Assembly: GCF_015319165.1 (NCBI RefSeq)
Contig: NZ_JADIVZ010000002.1
Location: 372,001 to 436,000, forward strand
Direction of reading: 5' to 3'
DNA: 64,000 nucleotides
DNA from: Nocardioides acrostichi
GTDB taxonomy: Bacteria; Actinomycetota; Actinomycetes; Propionibacteriales; Nocardioidaceae
Shown: positions 45,211-54,520 of the stretch, piece by piece
Position numbering within the stretch: the stretch's first letter is position 1
How the letters are laid out: each line of letters opens with the position of its first letter
Program-made: the position numbers and the translations under genes
The notes under the pieces: generated by a model
What the model saw: the letters and a program-made list of their open reading frames with translations, nothing else
Databases searched by the model: none
Told to the model about the DNA's origin: nothing

Positions 45211-47232
45211 ATGGCAACCGACACCCCCGTGCGTGACCAGGTCAGTGACGGCTCGGGCTCGGCCACTCGCAGTGGTCGCTACGCGCAACCCGAGGTCGAC
45301 CTCGAGGCTCTGACAGACCTGCTCGACGGCCGCTACGCCGACGTCCGCCGACTCGTGCGAGGTCAGCTCGCCGAGCACGCCGACATCCTCCTCGACGCCG
45401 AGACGATGTCGCGCGCGGACTACCGCGAGCGGGTCAAGGATGTGCTCGTCGAGATGGCCGGCTCCGGCCACACCGGGCTCGGGTTCCCGACCGAGTACGG
45501 CGGTGGCGGCGACATCGGCGCCTCGATCGCCGCGTTCGAGACCCTCGCCATGGGCGATCTCTCGCTCATGGTCAAGGCGGGCGTGCAATTCGGACTGTTC
45601 GGGGGTGCGATCCTCCAGCTGGGCACGAAGCACCACCACGACGCCTACCTGCGCAAGCTCATGAGCGGTGAGCTGCTCGGCTGCTTCGCCATGACCGAGA
45701 CCGGCCACGGCTCCAACGTGCAGGCGCTCGGCACGACCGCGGTCTACGACCCCGCGACGCAGGAGTTCGTCGTCGACACCCCCACCGAGCTCGCGCGCAA
45801 GGACTACATCGGCAATGCCGCCGCCCACGGTGAGCTCGCCGTCGTCTTCGCCCAGCTCGAGGTCGACGGCGAGGGGCACGGCGTGCACGCGTTCGTCGTC
45901 CCGATCAGGGTCGACGGCGAGCCGGCGCCCGGCGTGACCATCGGCGACGACGGCCTCAAGATGGGCCTCAACGGTGTCGACAACGGCCGACTCTGGTTCT
46001 CCGGCGTGCGGATCCCGCGGGAGAACCTGCTCGACCGGTTCGCCAGCGTGTCGCCCGACGGCGTCTACACCAGCCCGATCGAGTCGAAGAACCGCCGCTT
46101 CTTCACGATGCTCGGCACCCTGATCCAGGGGCGCGTCTGTGTCGGTGGCGCGGGCATCAATGCCGCGAAGGTCGCGATCACCATCGCGGTGCGCTACGGC
46201 CTGGTGCGGCGTCAGTTCGAGGCCTCGAGCGAGGCCGAGGAGGACATCCTGCTCGACTACGGCCTGCACCAGCGTCGGCTCTTCCCGCTGCTGGCGCGCA
46301 CCTACGGGCTGCATTTCGCCCAGCAGGATCTCGCCTCGGCCCTGCACGACGTGCTCACCGGCGTCAACGAGGACGAGCACTTCCAGCGCGAGCTGGAGTC
46401 GACGGCCGCCGGCACGAAGGCGCTCGGCACGTGGCACGCGACGCACACGATCCAGGAGTGCCGCGAGGCGTGCGGCGGGGCCGGCTACCTGGCCGAGAAC
46501 CGGTTCGCCGCGCTCAAGGCCGACAGCGACATCTTCACCACCTTCGAGGGCGACAACCACATCCTGCTCCAGCTGGTCGCCAAGGGGCTGCTCACCGACT
46601 ACGCGTCGGAGTTCGAGGACATGAACCAGCTCGACATGGTCGGCTTCGTGGCCGGGCTGGCCGTCGACACGGTGGTCGAGAAGACCCGTGCCTGGCAGAT
46701 GCTCCAGCGGGTCAAGGATCTGCTGCCCGGCGGCGACGACTGGGACCAGGAGGCCGGCCTGCTCGACCCCGACTACCAGGTGGCGATGTACCGGTTCCGT
46801 GAGGAGCACACGGTCAGCTCGTGCGCGCGCCGCCTCAAGCGCGGCATGGACAACGGCATGGCCCCCGGCGAGGTCTTCTCGCGGGTGCAGGACCACGTGA
46901 TCGCCGCAGGGCGCGCCCACATGGAGCGCGTCGTCCTCGAGGCGTTCGTCGACAAGACGCGCGAGGTGCCCGAAGGCTCGGACCTGCGGGTCGCCCTCAC
47001 CCTGCTCTGCGACCTCCAGGCGCTGGTCGGCATCGAGCAAGACGCCGCCTGGTTCATGCAGCACGGACGACTCTCCGCCCAGCGGGCCAAGGCGATCAGC
47101 CGCGAGATCGGCTCGCTGTGCCGCAAGATCCGCCCATTGGCCCGGGTGCTCGTCGACGGTCTCGCCGTCCCCGAGGAGCTGCTGCGCTCCGAGCAGCTGA
47201 TCGGCGCGGTGCGCGGGCCGGTCGCGGGGTAG
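45211..47232 (+). CDS. acyl-CoA dehydrogenase/oxidase family protein (long form)
   Basis: 673 aa from ATG 45211. Long ACAD of acyl-CoA oxidase type: FAMTETGHGSNVQALGTTA flavin site, DNGRLWFSGVRIPRENLLDRFA, the ACGGAGYLAENRFA segment and TTFEGDNHILLQLVAKGLL with catalytic Glu, then an extra C-terminal helical region (RMEEHTVSSCARRLKRGMDN type) found in ACOX. It could act as oxidase or dehydrogenase on fatty acyl-CoA; which is not visible. Convergent with the pyrophosphatase gene. Confidence 0.9.
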   Translation: MATDTPVRDQVSDGSGSATRSGRYAQPEVDLEALTDLLDGRYADVRRLVRGQLAEHADILLDAETMSRADYRERVKDVLVEMAGSGHTGLGFPTEYGGGGDIGASIAAFETLAMGDLSLMVKAGVQFGLFGGAILQLGTKHHHDAYLRKLMSGELLGCFAMTETGHGSNVQALGTTAVYDPATQEFVVDTPTELARKDYIGNAAAHGELAVVFAQLEVDGEGHGVHAFVVPIRVDGEPAPGVTIGDDGLKMGLNGVDNGRLWFSGVRIPRENLLDRFASVSPDGVYTSPIESKNRRFFTMLGTLIQGRVCVGGAGINAAKVAITIAVRYGLVRRQFEASSEAEEDILLDYGLHQRRLFPLLARTYGLHFAQQDLASALHDVLTGVNEDEHFQRELESTAAGTKALGTWHATHTIQECREACGGAGYLAENRFAALKADSDIFTTFEGDNHILLQLVAKGLLTDYASEFEDMNQLDMVGFVAGLAVDTVVEKTRAWQMLQRVKDLLPGGDDWDQEAGLLDPDYQVAMYRFREEHTVSSCARRLKRGMDNGMAPGEVFSRVQDHVIAAGRAHMERVVLEAFVDKTREVPEGSDLRVALTLLCDLQALVGIEQDAAWFMQHGRLSAQRAKAISREIGSLCRKIRPLARVLVDGLAVPEELLRSEQLIGAVRGPVAG

Positions 47233-47296
47233 CCGCCTGTCAGAGTTCTGGGGCCGCCCGAGCCCGCGCCAGATTCATCGGTTCCCCGACAAAGGT

Positions 47297-47360
47297 GCGG
47301 GTCCCCCGATGAGGCTTTATCGGGGAACCCGCAGTTTTATCGGTTCCCCGATAAAACTGC
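47297..47360. terminator. two adjacent hairpins between convergent genes
   Basis: First: GCGGGTCCCCCGAT (47297-47310) and ATCGGGGAACCCGC (47319-47332), 13 of 14 pairs with an 8-nt loop. Second: a perfect 13-bp stem GCAGTTTTATCGG/CCGATAAAACTGC (47331-47360) with loop TTCC. CGGTTCCCCGA also occurs once before them at 47279-47289. Between the acyl-CoA oxidase-like and ppa genes; a bidirectional terminator is likely. The rest of 47233-47390 has no gene. Confidence 0.7.
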
Positions 47361-47390
47361 CGACGCCCGCGACAACCCGCGACACGCGAC

Positions 47391-47885
47391 TCAGTGGCCG
47401 CCGGTCTCCTTGAACCGGGCGAACGAGGCCTCGACCTCGGCCTCGGCCTCCATCCGGCCGACCCACTCGGCGCCCTCGACGGACTTGCCGGGCTCGAGGT
47501 CCTTGTAGACCTCGAAGAAGTGCTGGATCTCCAGACGGTCGAACTTGGAGACGTGGGAGATGTCGCGCAGGTGCTCCAGGCGCGGGTCGGACGCCGGCAC
47601 GCACAGCACCTTGTCGTCGCCGCCGGCCTCGTCGGTCATGCGGAACATGCCGACCGCGCGGCACTTGATGAGGCAGCCGGGGAAGGTCGGCTGCTGGAGG
47701 ATGACGAGCGCGTCGAGCGGGTCGCCGTCCTGACCGAGGGTGTCCTCGATGTAGCCGTAGTCGGCCGGGTACTGGGTGGAGGTGAACAGCGTGCGGTCCA
47801 GGCGCAGCCGGCCGGACTCGTGGTCGACCTCGTACTTGTTGCGCTCTCCCTTGGGGATCTCCACCAGGACGTCGAACTCCAGCAC
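47391..47885 (-). CDS. ppa: inorganic pyrophosphatase
   Basis: 164 aa from GTG 47885, with CGGAGG upstream. Family [53 protein letters not shown] with the metal-binding Asp cluster, and [12 protein letters not shown]. Hydrolyses pyrophosphate made by the acyl-CoA ligases and biosynthetic reactions. Single gene, divergent from the D,D-carboxypeptidase. Confidence 0.96.
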   Translation of the reverse strand: MLEFDVLVEIPKGERNKYEVDHESGRLRLDRTLFTSTQYPADYGYIEDTLGQDGDPLDALVILQQPTFPGCLIKCRAVGMFRMTDEAGGDDKVLCVPASDPRLEHLRDISHVSKFDRLEIQHFFEVYKDLEPGKSVEGAEWVGRMEAEAEVEASFARFKETGGH

Positions 47886-48030
47886 CGTCTGCCTCCGCTG
47901 CGTCCGCCGGGCCCGGCGGACGCCTTCACTGTCTCGATTGCGTGTTTGATTGGTCTGCGCGGGCCGGGTCACGGCCCGTGGGCATTCTGGCGCACAATGG
48001 CCCCGATGACCCACCGAGGAAGGCCGCGGA

Positions 48031-49539
48031 GTGAACGAGAGTGACGCACGCCACTCTCCGGGCCGCTCGCTCCGGCCGGCGCCGCAGCGTTCGCGCAGGC
48101 GCCGCTGGGGGCGCTGGACGACGTGGCTCGCGGTGCTGGCGCTGCTAGGAGTGGCCGCCGGAGCCGGCACCTACACCGGACTCATCGACCCCGGCGCGAT
48201 CAAGGAACGCCTCGGCATCGGGCAGCGGCCAGACCCCGCCACCGAGCCGGAGGCGGTGCCGCCGCCCGAGGGCCTCGACCTGCCCGCCGTGCCGCGCCCG
48301 GAGCCGCTGTACGACACTCTCGCCCGGCGTCCCGTGAGCCCGGCGAAGGTGCGTCGGCTGCTGGAGCCGTTGTTGGCGAACAAGTTGCTGGGCCGTGACG
48401 TGTCGGCCGTCGTGGCGCCGCTGGACGGCAAGCCGGTCTACACCACGGGTGGCGCGGAGACGCCGGCCTCGACCACCAAGCTGTTCACGTCCTTGGCCGC
48501 GCTCTCGACCATCGACCCCGGCACCCGGTTCAGCACGCGGGTCGTGCGCCAGCCGGGAAAGCAGAAGAGCCCGCAGATCGTGCTCGTGGGCGGAGGCGAC
48601 CCGTTCCTGGCGAGCAAGCCGGTCGACCCCGCCGACGGCGTCTGGCCGCAACGCGCCGACGTCGTCACGCTCGCGAAGAGGACGGCGACCTCGCTGCGCA
48701 GACAGGGCGTGCGCTCGGTGCGGCTCGGCTACGACGACTCGCTGTTCACCGGGCCTGCGTTCAACCCTGCGTGGCCGGACTCCTACCGCGGAGACGTCGT
48801 CGCCCCCATCACGTCGCTGTGGGTCGACGAGGGTCGTTCGCCCTCCGGCTACGGCTACGTGTCCGACCCCGCCGAGGTGGCAGCAGAGACCTTCGCCGCC
48901 GCGCTGCGCGAGGCGGGCATCGCGGTGTCGGGCAACCCCACGGTGGCCGGCGTCGAGCCCCGCGCGCGTCGGTTGGCCGCGGTACGCAGCGCCCCGATCG
49001 AGCAGATCGTCCAGCGGCTGCTCCAGGTCAGCGACAACGAGGCGACCGAGGTGCTGCTGCGCCAGGTCGGGCTCGCCACCGGTGGTGCCGGATCCGTCGC
49101 CGACGGCCTCACGGGTCTGCGTCAGGTGCTGCGACAGCGGGGCATCACCGCGCCCGTGCGCCAGTTCGACGGCAGCGGACTCTCGCGGCGTGACCTCATC
49201 AAGCCGATCTCGCTGGTCGAGCTGCTCCAGGCCGTGGCCGGTTCATCGCCCGACGACCCCGCCCGGGTGATCCTCGAGGGGCTGCCCGTCGCGGGCTTCC
49301 TCGGTTCCCTCGACGACCGCTTCGCGGCGGCACCTCCCCTGGCGCTGGGTACCACCCGCGCCAAGACCGGAACCCTCACCAACGTGCGTTCCCTGGCGGG
49401 CATCGCCGTCACCCCCGACGGCACGCCCCTGGTGTTCGCCCTCATGGCCGACCGGATCCGCAAGGAGGTCGAGACCCCCGCCTCCGACGCCCTCGACAAC
49501 GCCGCCGGAGCCCTCGGCGCCTGCCGCTGCGGCCGCTGA
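48031..49539 (+). CDS. dacB: D-alanyl-D-alanine carboxypeptidase/endopeptidase (PBP4 family)
   Basis: 502 aa, GTG start. Short basic cytoplasmic end, one membrane helix ([20 protein letters not shown]), Pro-rich linker, then penicillin-binding fold: SxxK at Ser147-Lys150 (ASTTKLFT), SDN in [13 protein letters not shown], and KTG in [13 protein letters not shown]. The S13 family cuts the terminal D-Ala or crosslinks of peptidoglycan. Anchored outside the membrane. Following its stop is the 22-bp repeat region. Confidence 0.93.
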   Translation: MNESDARHSPGRSLRPAPQRSRRRRWGRWTTWLAVLALLGVAAGAGTYTGLIDPGAIKERLGIGQRPDPATEPEAVPPPEGLDLPAVPRPEPLYDTLARRPVSPAKVRRLLEPLLANKLLGRDVSAVVAPLDGKPVYTTGGAETPASTTKLFTSLAALSTIDPGTRFSTRVVRQPGKQKSPQIVLVGGGDPFLASKPVDPADGVWPQRADVVTLAKRTATSLRRQGVRSVRLGYDDSLFTGPAFNPAWPDSYRGDVVAPITSLWVDEGRSPSGYGYVSDPAEVAAETFAAALREAGIAVSGNPTVAGVEPRARRLAAVRSAPIEQIVQRLLQVSDNEATEVLLRQVGLATGGAGSVADGLTGLRQVLRQRGITAPVRQFDGSGLSRRDLIKPISLVELLQAVAGSSPDDPARVILEGLPVAGFLGSLDDRFAAAPPLALGTTRAKTGTLTNVRSLAGIAVTPDGTPLVFALMADRIRKEVETPASDALDNAAGALGACRCGR

Positions 49540-49546
49540 GGCTCCC

Positions 49547-49600
49547 GCGAGGGGTCGCGAATCGTCGCGCGAGGGGTCGCGAATCGTCGCGCGAGGGGTC
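49547..49600. repeat. 22-bp tandem repeat, 2.5 copies
   Basis: Unit beginning GCGAGGGGTCGCGAATCG, exact copies at 49547-49568 and 49569-49590 and a partial third (49591-49600). The next base completes GGGTCA, whose TCA is the stop codon of the minus-strand gene at 49599. Same core and same 22-bp spacing as at 18867-18906; related in core and spacing to 192-240. Confidence 0.85.
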
Positions 49601-50264
49601 AGGAACGAGCGGCCAGTGCCTCGGCGGCCCGGACGACGACCGCGGCGTCCGCGCTCGAGCGCACCGCCTGCTCGGGCACCTCGCCGCCGAGCAACCCGGC
49701 CGGGGTCGTGAGCCATCCCCAGACGAGCCACGGGTCGAGTCCGCCGCGGCCTCCGGCGCCCAGCGCCGGCAGCAGGGCGGCGAGGACCGGGGCGAGATCG
49801 GGACGCGGCTCGCCGTCCGCCTCGAGCTGGAAGGCCGGCACCAGCTGGGCCAGGTCCGTCGGCACCACCAGGAGCCGGTGCTCGGCGGCGGCTCGCGCCG
49901 TCCAGAACCTGGCGGCGGACTCGGAGCAGTGGCGGCGCTCGGCCAGTGAGGAGTGGGTGAGCCAGTCACTCGCGAGCAGCAGCTCGCGCACCCGCGCCTG
50001 GCGGGCCAGCTGCACCAGCGCGACCGGCACACCGTGCCGCGGGTCGTCGCCGTGAGCTCGCAGGTGCCCGTCGAGCTCGGTCAGGCGGGCGTCGGTGAGC
50101 GGCTCGCCGGTGTCGTGCTCGCGCCAGTGCCAATGGCCGTCGTGGCCCCGAGCCGGGCTCGGCAGACCCGCTCCGTCGAGCACGTCGAGCAGTCCGAGCC
50201 CGACCAGCCACTCGGCCAGATCGTCCGCCCTCTCGCGTGCGTGCACCGGCCCAGCATGGCGCAC
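49599..50264 (-). CDS. hypothetical protein with MbcA/ParS-like C-terminal region
   Basis: 221 aa from GTG 50264 (GTAGGAGAT upstream); the frame could begin further up but would enter the TetR gene. N-terminal half has GHDGHWHWREHDTG and a helical TDARLTELDGHLRAHG. The C-terminal half (FWTARAAAEHRLLVVPTDLAQLVPAFQLEADGEPRPDL, then LDPWLVWGWLTTPAGLLGG, VPEQAVRSS) resembles the DUF2384 antitoxin-type fold. No RES-domain toxin is adjacent, so if it is an antitoxin relative it is an orphan. Divergent from TetR with 25 bp between starts. Confidence 0.6.
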   Translation of the reverse strand: MRHAGPVHARERADDLAEWLVGLGLLDVLDGAGLPSPARGHDGHWHWREHDTGEPLTDARLTELDGHLRAHGDDPRHGVPVALVQLARQARVRELLLASDWLTHSSLAERRHCSESAARFWTARAAAEHRLLVVPTDLAQLVPAFQLEADGEPRPDLAPVLAALLPALGAGGRGGLDPWLVWGWLTTPAGLLGGEVPEQAVRSSADAAVVVRAAEALAARS

Positions 50265-50289
50265 GCTGCGATCTCCTACACTCCCGGGC

Positions 50290-50904
50290 ATGCGCACCCA
50301 CGGCTGGGCCGGTCAGACGCCGACCGACGACGCCGAGGCCGTCGAGCGCATCATGGCGGCGGCCGAGCGGGTCGCAGCGGACGGCGTCCGCGAGCCGAGC
50401 ATCGCTCGCGTGGCGCGAGCGGTCGGCGTCACCCGACAGACCGTGTACCGCTACTTCCCGACCAGCCAGGCGCTGGTGGCGGCGGTTGCGCTGCGTTCCG
50501 CCGACGGCCTCCTGGCCCGCATCGAACGGCGGTTCGCCGCTGCCGGTGACGACCCGGTGGCGGCCTACGTCGACGGCATCGTGCTCACTCTCGAGACGAT
50601 CGGCCAGGATCCGCGGCTGACCCGGCTGCTCTTCGAGTCGGCCCCAGGAGAGCAACGCGCCCCTGTGCTCTCCGAGACCGGCATGGCCTTCGCGCGCTCG
50701 TTCATGCAGCGGCTCGACGTCGACTGGGTGGCGCTGGGGCACGATGTCGACGAGGTCGCCGAGCTCGGCCTGCGCGTCCTGCACTCCCTCCTGCACGACC
50801 CGGGCAACCCGCCCCGCGCCGGGGCCGAGCTGCGCACCTTCGTCGATCGGTGGCTGGGCGCGGCGCTGCGCGCACCCGCCGACGCACCCCGACCAGCCCC
50901 GTGA
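50290..50904 (+). CDS. TetR family regulator
   Basis: 204 aa, ATG start. N-terminal HTH: GVREPSIARVARAVGVTRQTVYRYFPTSQALVAAVAL (core VTRQTVYRYF). Ligand domain with LARIERRFAAAGDDPVAAYVDG and FARSFMQRLDVDWVALG. Overlaps the GNAT gene (GTGA) and is divergent from the gene at 50264, with a very short common promoter region. Confidence 0.9.
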   Translation: MRTHGWAGQTPTDDAEAVERIMAAAERVAADGVREPSIARVARAVGVTRQTVYRYFPTSQALVAAVALRSADGLLARIERRFAAAGDDPVAAYVDGIVLTLETIGQDPRLTRLLFESAPGEQRAPVLSETGMAFARSFMQRLDVDWVALGHDVDEVAELGLRVLHSLLHDPGNPPRAGAELRTFVDRWLGAALRAPADAPRPAP

Positions 50905-51500
50905 TCGACCCCGTGACCGACGCCGTGACCGACCCGACGTGGCGGGTCGAGCCGGTGACGCCCGACCGGTTCGAGGACTTCGCCGACGTCACGAACCCGA
51001 ACCGGCGCGCCACCCACTGCTGGTGTGTCACGCACCGACTGCGCGCCCGGGAGATCGACGAGCTCGGTGGTCGCGAGCAGGCGATGCGCACCCTCTGCGA
51101 GCGCGAGCACCCGCCGGGCGTGGTCGCCTACCGTGACGACGTGCCGGTCGGCTGGTGCCACGTCGGCCCGCGCGCCGAGATCCCGCGGCTGGTGCACCAC
51201 ACCAAGATCAGGCCGCTGGACGACGTGCCGGTCTGGAGCATCGTCTGCGTCGTGGTCCGCGGCGGTCACCGCAAGCGGGGTGTGACGCGGCCGCTGCTGG
51301 AGGGGGCCGTGGCCTACGCCGCCTCCAGGGGAGCGCCGGCCGTGGAGGCCTACCCCGTCGACCCGCCGGGGCGCATGGACACCACCATGGCGTTCGTGGG
51401 CACCCGCTCGATGTTCGAGACCGTCGGGTTCGAGGTGGTCGGTCAGACCGACGCGACCGCCTCGCAGTTGCCGCGCCTGGTGATGCGCCGCACGCTCTGA
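50901..51500 (+). CDS. GNAT family N-acetyltransferase
   Basis: 199 aa, GTG start in a GTGA overlap with the TetR stop. FADVTNPNRRATHCWCVTHRL Cys-rich opening, then VAYRDDVPVGWCHVGPRAEI, VWSIVCVVVRGGHRKRGVTRPLL (acetyl-CoA loop), AYAASRGAPAVEAYPVD and FETVGFEVVGQTD. This is the subfamily acting on small amines. Probably controlled by the TetR encoded upstream. Confidence 0.88.
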   Translation: MIDPVTDAVTDPTWRVEPVTPDRFEDFADVTNPNRRATHCWCVTHRLRAREIDELGGREQAMRTLCEREHPPGVVAYRDDVPVGWCHVGPRAEIPRLVHHTKIRPLDDVPVWSIVCVVVRGGHRKRGVTRPLLEGAVAYAASRGAPAVEAYPVDPPGRMDTTMAFVGTRSMFETVGFEVVGQTDATASQLPRLVMRRTL

Positions 51501-51539
51501 GGCACTCGTCGCGCTCGGCTCGTCGCGGCGCTGTCCCGG

Positions 51540-52502
51540 TCAGGGAGCAGGTGTTGCTCGAGACAGGTGTGTACGGAGGAACCGGGCGAGGGACTCGAAG
51601 AAGGCGGTGGTGACGGCGGCCCGGGGGGCGACCTGATCGAAGGCGTGGAAGGCGCCGGGAGCGATGTGCAGGCTCACCGGCACGCCGGCGGCCTCGAGGG
51701 CGGTGGCGTAGGTGGTGTCCTCGTCGAGGAACAGGTCGAGATCCCCGACGCCGATCCAGGCGGGCGGGAGGCCGGCCAGGCCGTGCGGGTCGTCGTCCGG
51801 CAGCTCGGCTCGGCGCGCGGGCACGAGCGCCGTCGCGCGGTCGGTGCCGCGCAGGTAGTGGTCCCAGGCGAGGCGGTTGTCGCGCTCGCTCCACATGATC
51901 CGCGGGTGGCCGTCGGGCTGGCGGGGGGAGCGGTCGTCGAGCATGGGGTAGACCAGCGCCTGCGCCGCCACCTCGATGTCGCCACGGTCGCGGGCCAGCA
52001 ACGCGACGGACGCCGCGAGCAGGCCGCCGGCGCTGCCGCCGGACACGGCGATCCGCCCCGTCCACGGCTGGCGCTCGAGCCAGGCCAGCGCGGTGTAGCA
52101 GTCCTCGAGCGGTGCCGGGTAGGGGTGCTCGGGTGCCAGTCGGTACTCGACGGCGACCACGCTCGCGCCGAGCGCCTCGGCGAGACGGGCGCAGAAGGCG
52201 TCGTCTTGGTGGGCGGACCCGAAGAGGGTGCCGCCGCCGTGGATCCACAGCACAGCGGGTCCGGGCGCGGATGGCGTCGAGCCGGGGTGGTGCACACGCA
52301 CGCCGACCCCGGGCGAGATGGGCACGGTGGTGATGTCGCGCTTCGCGGTGGCGCGCATGGCCGTGTCGGTGAGGAATCGCTGCACGCGCAGGCCCCAGTG
52401 CACGCGTGCACCCCGCGGCAGGAATCGCGCGGCGGCGCGCAGGCCGGGGTCGAGGGCGGGCGGCGAGGCGTACGGGCCGCGAGAGCGTGGCAGGGCCGGC
52501 AT
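51540..52502 (-). CDS. alpha/beta-hydrolase (esterase, HSL type)
   Basis: 320 aa, ATG start at 52502. HGGGTLFGSAHQDD oxyanion segment, YRLAPEHPYPAPLEDC, GRIAVSGGSAGGLLAASVALL with nucleophile Ser, and GAFHAFDQVAP with the late His. It is an HSL-family esterase, similar in length to the one at 39177. Divergent from the alcohol dehydrogenase. Confidence 0.9.
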   Translation of the reverse strand: MPALPRSRGPYASPPALDPGLRAAARFLPRGARVHWGLRVQRFLTDTAMRATAKRDITTVPISPGVGVRVHHPGSTPSAPGPAVLWIHGGGTLFGSAHQDDAFCARLAEALGASVVAVEYRLAPEHPYPAPLEDCYTALAWLERQPWTGRIAVSGGSAGGLLAASVALLARDRGDIEVAAQALVYPMLDDRSPRQPDGHPRIMWSERDNRLAWDHYLRGTDRATALVPARRAELPDDDPHGLAGLPPAWIGVGDLDLFLDEDTTYATALEAAGVPVSLHIAPGAFHAFDQVAPRAAVTTAFFESLARFLRTHLSRATPAP

Positions 52503-52602
52503 CGCTGCATCGTGCGCATCCCGCGTCGCCGATGTCAACGCGCGCGCGAGAAAGTCGGACGATTGGCTGGACAGGTGTCTGATTGTGGATAGTCTCGAGC
52601 TC

Positions 52603-53706
52603 ATGAAGACCGAAGCGTTCGTCGTCGACAGCCAGGGCGGGGACTTCCGCCTGACCGAGGTCGAACTCGACGATCCCCGCGACGACGAGGTGCTCGTGCG
52701 CGTTGTGGCCACCGGGCTGTGCCACAGCGACCTGACGGTCAAGGACTACCTGCCCGCGGAGTGGTTTCCCCGCGTCTTCGGTCACGAGGGGGCCGGCGTC
52801 GTGGAGAAGGTCGGCGCGAGCGTCGAGGGCATCGACGTGGGCGACCAGGTGGTGCTCAGTTACCGCTCGTGCCGGGCCTGCGCGGCGTGCGAGGCCGGCC
52901 ACGTCTCCTACTGCGACCAGCACCTGCTGCTCAACCATCTCGGCATGCGTGCCGACGGCAGCCAGACCGTGCACCTCGACGGCGCCCCGATCTTCGGCTC
53001 CTTCTTCGGCCAGTCCAGCTTCGCCCGGCACGCGCTCGCCACGGCCGACAACTGCGTGGTCGTCGACCCCGAGGCCGATCTCACGCTGCTCGCGCCGTTC
53101 GGTTGCGGGTTCCAGACCGGTGCCGGCACGGTGCTCAACGTGCTCGACCCGCTGCCCTCGAAGGACTCCCTGGTGGTCTTCGGTGTCGGGTCGGTGGGCC
53201 TGGCGGCCGTGGCGGCCGGCCGCGCGGCCGGCTTCGAGACCGTCGTCGCCGTCGACACGACGGACTCCCGACTCGAGGTCGCCACCGGATGGGGCGCCGT
53301 CGCCGTGAACCCGGGCTCACTGGCCGAGGGGGAGTCGGTCGTCGAGAGGGTCAAGCAGCTCACCGGCGGTGGCGCGAGCGCCGCCATCGACACCACCGGC
53401 ATCCCCGAGGTGGTCACCCAGGCCCAGCTCGCCACCCGGGCGATGGGCACCATCGTGGCCATCGGGCTCGGAGCCGAGCAGTACACCGTCGACGCGCTCG
53501 ACCTGCTCCAGAGCGGCAAGGTCTTCCGCAGCTCGGTCGAGGGCGACTCCGACCCGCTCACCTTCATCCCGCGACTGATCGCGATGCGCGACGCGGGCGA
53601 CCTGCCGTTCGACAGCCTCGTCACCACCTACCCGGCCACCGACATCGAGCGCGCCATCGCCGACGTCACCTCCGGCCGGGTCGTGAAGCCGGTGCTGGTG
53701 TGGTAG
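52603..53706 (+). CDS. zinc-dependent alcohol dehydrogenase
   Basis: 367 aa, ATG start. Medium-chain dehydrogenase: catalytic zinc ligands in VVATGLCHSDLTV, GHEGAGVVEKVG and FGCGFQTGAG; structural zinc cysteines CRACAACEAGHVSYC; NAD site VVFGVGSVGLAAVAAGRAAG. Close to aryl- or benzyl-alcohol dehydrogenases. Oxidises an alcohol to aldehyde using NAD. Followed by dienelactone hydrolase and crotonase, so a ring-cleavage or aromatic pathway is possible. Confidence 0.93.
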   Translation: MKTEAFVVDSQGGDFRLTEVELDDPRDDEVLVRVVATGLCHSDLTVKDYLPAEWFPRVFGHEGAGVVEKVGASVEGIDVGDQVVLSYRSCRACAACEAGHVSYCDQHLLLNHLGMRADGSQTVHLDGAPIFGSFFGQSSFARHALATADNCVVVDPEADLTLLAPFGCGFQTGAGTVLNVLDPLPSKDSLVVFGVGSVGLAAVAAGRAAGFETVVAVDTTDSRLEVATGWGAVAVNPGSLAEGESVVERVKQLTGGGASAAIDTTGIPEVVTQAQLATRAMGTIVAIGLGAEQYTVDALDLLQSGKVFRSSVEGDSDPLTFIPRLIAMRDAGDLPFDSLVTTYPATDIERAIADVTSGRVVKPVLVW

Positions 53707-53760
53707 CTCCACCCCGGAGGTCGGTCCGTTCCCCGGTTCGCACGACGTAGGTTCGGGCCT

Positions 53761-54468
53761 ATGGACCACGAGCAGCACGACAACCCGCGCCAGAACGTCA
53801 CCTTCGCCAGCAACGGCGACCACGCCCACGGCTACCTCGCGACGCCCGAGTCCGGCAGCGGCCCCGGAGTGATCGTCATCCAGGAGTGGTGGGGCCTCGA
53901 CGACCACATCGTCGACATCTGCGACCGCCTCGCGGGCGAGGGCTTCGTCGCGCTGGCCCCCGACCTCTACGGCGGCAAGGTCACGCACGGTGCCGACGAC
54001 GCAGGCGAGCTCATGCAGCAGCTGCCGGCCGAGCAGGCGGCCAAGGATCTCTCCGGGGCCGTCGACTACCTGCTCGGGCACGACGCCTGCACCTCGAGCA
54101 CCGTGGGCGCCGTGGGCTTCTGCATGGGCGGAGGCTTCGTGCTCATGCTCGCCGCCCAGCAGGGCGACCGCGTCTCCGCGGCCGTGCCCTTCTACGGCGT
54201 CGGACAGGGTGTTCCGGACACCTACACCGAGCTCACGGCCGCGGTGCAGGGCCACTATGCCGAGCGCGACGAGATGTACCCGGTCGAGGACGCCAAGAAG
54301 CAGGCCGAGCAGATCCGTGCCGAGTCCGGTGCCGAGGTCGAGTTCTTCTACTACGACGCCGGACACGCGTTCAACAACGACCACGACCACATGGGCACCT
54401 ACTCGCCGGAGGACGCCGAGCTCGCGTGGTCGCGCACGCTCGACTTCCTGCGGGCCAAGGTCGTCTGA
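53761..54468 (+). CDS. dienelactone hydrolase family protein
   Basis: 235 aa, ATG start. GPGVIVIQEWWGLDDHIVDI, GFVALAPDLYGG, VGAVGFCMGGGFVLML with the nucleophilic Cys of the family, EMYPVEDAKKQ with Asp, and YYDAGHAFNNDHDH with the His. Hydrolyses dienelactone or a related lactone in aromatic catabolism. Same strand as the ADH and crotonase, with 54- and 52-bp gaps. Confidence 0.92.
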   Translation: MDHEQHDNPRQNVTFASNGDHAHGYLATPESGSGPGVIVIQEWWGLDDHIVDICDRLAGEGFVALAPDLYGGKVTHGADDAGELMQQLPAEQAAKDLSGAVDYLLGHDACTSSTVGAVGFCMGGGFVLMLAAQQGDRVSAAVPFYGVGQGVPDTYTELTAAVQGHYAERDEMYPVEDAKKQAEQIRAESGAEVEFFYYDAGHAFNNDHDHMGTYSPEDAELAWSRTLDFLRAKVV

Positions 54469-54520
54469 CTCCAGGTGTCCGCGCGCGCGTCCACCCCCAG
54501 GGCCGACGGGAGAGAGCAGC

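Noticed and set aside
43792-47064. Very long open frame on the minus strand (1090 codons)
   Set aside because: Antisense to thiQ, the PAP2-like and acyl-CoA oxidase-like genes; composition rich in His, Arg, Glu and Val, typical of GC-rich mirror frames, with no recognisable domain.
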